DNA of 64,000 bases from Incurvaria masculella (taxonomy: Eukaryota > Arthropoda > Insecta > Lepidoptera > Incurvariidae), in contig OX335651.1 in NCBI GenBank assembly GCA_946894095.1, positions 4,052,501 to 4,116,500 on the forward strand. The letters are read 5' to 3'. Position 1 is the first letter of the stretch. Every line of letters begins with the position of its first letter. A model generated the notes under the pieces. The model was not told the DNA's origin. It did no database searches and worked only from the letters and a program-made list of their open reading frames with translations. Shown here piece by piece: positions 62,534 through 64,000 of this stretch. The position numbers and the translations under genes are program-made.

Positions 62534-63816
62534 TTGGTTGGGGAAAAAGTTTCTTCGCATTTTTTAAGAAAATTCAAAACATTTTTTAATATGGTTTATT
62601 TACATTTAACTAAAGTATGTAGGTACCATTTTGTTCGATAACTTTTTGCCATCTTGTAGGTAGGGACATGATCCCATTGCTATAGAAATATTGGGACTTC
62701 TGATCAATATACCGCGACAAGTGGTTTTGGCAGTCCTCTCGTGATGTTAACCTGACACTGCCTAAAGAATTCTGAAGAGACCTAAACAGGTGGAAATCTG
62801 AAGGTGCAAGGTCAGGACTATACGGCGGATGCATTAACACCTCCCAGCCAAACTCTCTTAGTTTTTGCTGAGTGGCTAAAGATGTTTGAGGTCTAGCGTT
62901 ATCATGATGAAAAACCACACCCCATCTGTTGATTAATTCCGGCCGCTTTCTCTCAACTTCTTGCTTTAATGTCATCAGTTGTTCGCAGTAGAGTTCAGAA
63001 TCGATGGTCCTGCCTGGTGGTAACAGCTCATAATGAATAATGCCCTTCCAATCCCACCACACACACAGCATCACCTTGTTGCGAGTTAACCCGGGTTTCG
63101 CCACAGTCTGTGAAGCTTGACCGGCCTTTGACCACGACCTTTTTCGCACGTTCTTGTCGTACGTGATCCACTTTTCATCACCAGTTATCAGCTTCTTCAA
63201 AAATGGTTCGGTTTCATTACGTCGTAATAAAGAATCTCACAAATGAGTACACGGTTCATTAGGTTTCTTTCAGTGAGCTCGTGAGGTACCCAAATATCGA
63301 GCTTTTTTGTGTACCCAGTTTTTTTCAAATGCGCCAAAACTGTTTTGTGGTCAATTCCTAGTTCTTCAGCTACGTCGTAACTACTGATATGCCGATCTTG
63401 CTCCACTTTTTCAAAAATGGCATCCATTTTATCCGTAATAGGGCGACCAGAGCGACGTGCATCTTTGACATCAAAATTTCCGGATTGAAAACGCTTAAAC
63501 CAAATTTGTGCTACTCTCACAGACACTGCACTAGGTCCATAAACATCGCAAATTTTTTTCGCGGCTTGCGTTGCATTTTTACCTTTTTTGTAGTAAAATT
63601 TTAAAATGTATCGAATTTCTTCATTAGATTCACTCATTTTGACAGTACGAAAAACAAATGAGAATCACACATTTTCCTAATTTGAATTTGGAATTATGTT
63701 CTTTAAAATTTAAACTTTCAATGATACCAAAACCAGCCAGATACAAATAGTATAGCCAAAGAGATTTTATTACAAGTTCATACATACTATAATGCGAAAA
63801 GACTTTTTCCCCGACC
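62534..63816 (-). mobile_element. mariner-family DNA transposon, copy 2, near full length
   Basis: This is the second copy of the element at 28143, inverted relative to it, with the same terminal repeats. TA flanks the 62534 end; the 63816 end is followed by AGGGG, so a clean TA duplication is not seen there. It lies about 4 bp beyond the end of a truncated Helitron-like fragment. Confidence 0.93.
62610..63637 (-). pseudogene. mariner transposase, single 2-bp frameshift at a different site
   Basis: Same protein as copy 1 (start 63637, stop at 62612). An extra GA at about 63235-63238 shifts the frame after NRVLIC, before the first catalytic Asp. The GT run broken in copy 1 is intact here, so the stretch from MKKLITGDEKW to the C-terminus reads through both remaining aspartates. 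Substitutions relative to copy 1 include Thr to Ile in ELGxDHKT and His to Gln in HDNARPxT; the latter lies next to a catalytic Asp and may matter. Length is 1028 nt, 2 more than the inferred intact frame. Confidence 0.93.
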
Positions 63817-64000
63817 AAAGGGGAAACGCACAGAGCATTTTAGGTACTATGGGCAGCTCGGCGGGCATGGAGGAAATTTTCTATTTAGTTTAGGATAGTA
63901 TTAGTTGTTAGTTTATTTTAGTAAATTGTTAGTTTGATTTTGTTTAGGGATTATGTTGTTTTTGTTCAAACCTTAATTTAGTTTAAGTATTTATATAGTG
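63817..64000. other. Right end of window, unassigned
   Basis: T-rich GTTAGTTTATTTTAG phrases; no feature seen. Confidence 0.5.

Overview
The window looks like AT-rich, transposon-dense nuclear DNA from a moth, probably a noctuoid. The evidence is a set of SINEs with either a tRNA-derived or a 5S rRNA-derived head on one shared body. As I recall, this is the arrangement of the Helicoverpa HaSE1/HaSE3 families. Other support comes from mariner elements, Helitron-like termini of the CTAGT type, an RTE-type LINE tail, many foldback MITEs, and an insect-type KH-domain gene with phase-0 introns. I see nothing bacterial, no CRISPR array and no operon.

The only host gene I can support is on the minus strand at the left end. 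Seven exons (7879 down to 1991) join in one frame to 248 codons of a poly(rC)-binding / hnRNP K-type protein, the mub/PCBP family. KH1, KH2 and the following linker are present. The third KH domain expected for the family is not found and should lie beyond the left edge. Weaker candidates for upstream exons or promoters lie at 12071-12136, 13411-13650 and 26419-26600.

From about 14 kb to the right end I recognise only mobile DNA and unassigned AT-rich sequence. There are two nearly identical mariner copies, each broken by a different 2-bp frameshift (28143-29423 plus, 62534-63816 minus). There are about 18 SINE copies or fragments; four of the 5S-headed copies are almost identical and therefore young. 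RTE and other LINE relics lie at 4347-4680, 51070-51690, 52350-52491, 34668-34790 and probably 33130-33560. Helitron-like pieces lie at 23195-23998, 33972-35815, 51700-51947 and 62301-62530. At least a dozen MITE or inverted-repeat families are present, two of them flanked by TTAA.

Several insertions are nested and carry readable target-site duplications, so their order can be dated. A SINE sits inside a MITE, an RTE tail inside a SINE, and a foldback element inside a TTAA element. The least explained structure is a 215-bp cluster of ten GACCCG/CGGGTC hexamers at 60358-60572. A diverged minisatellite that abuts a splice acceptor of the KH gene (2101-2530) also deserves attention. Exon limits and repeat boundaries were read by eye without alignment tools.
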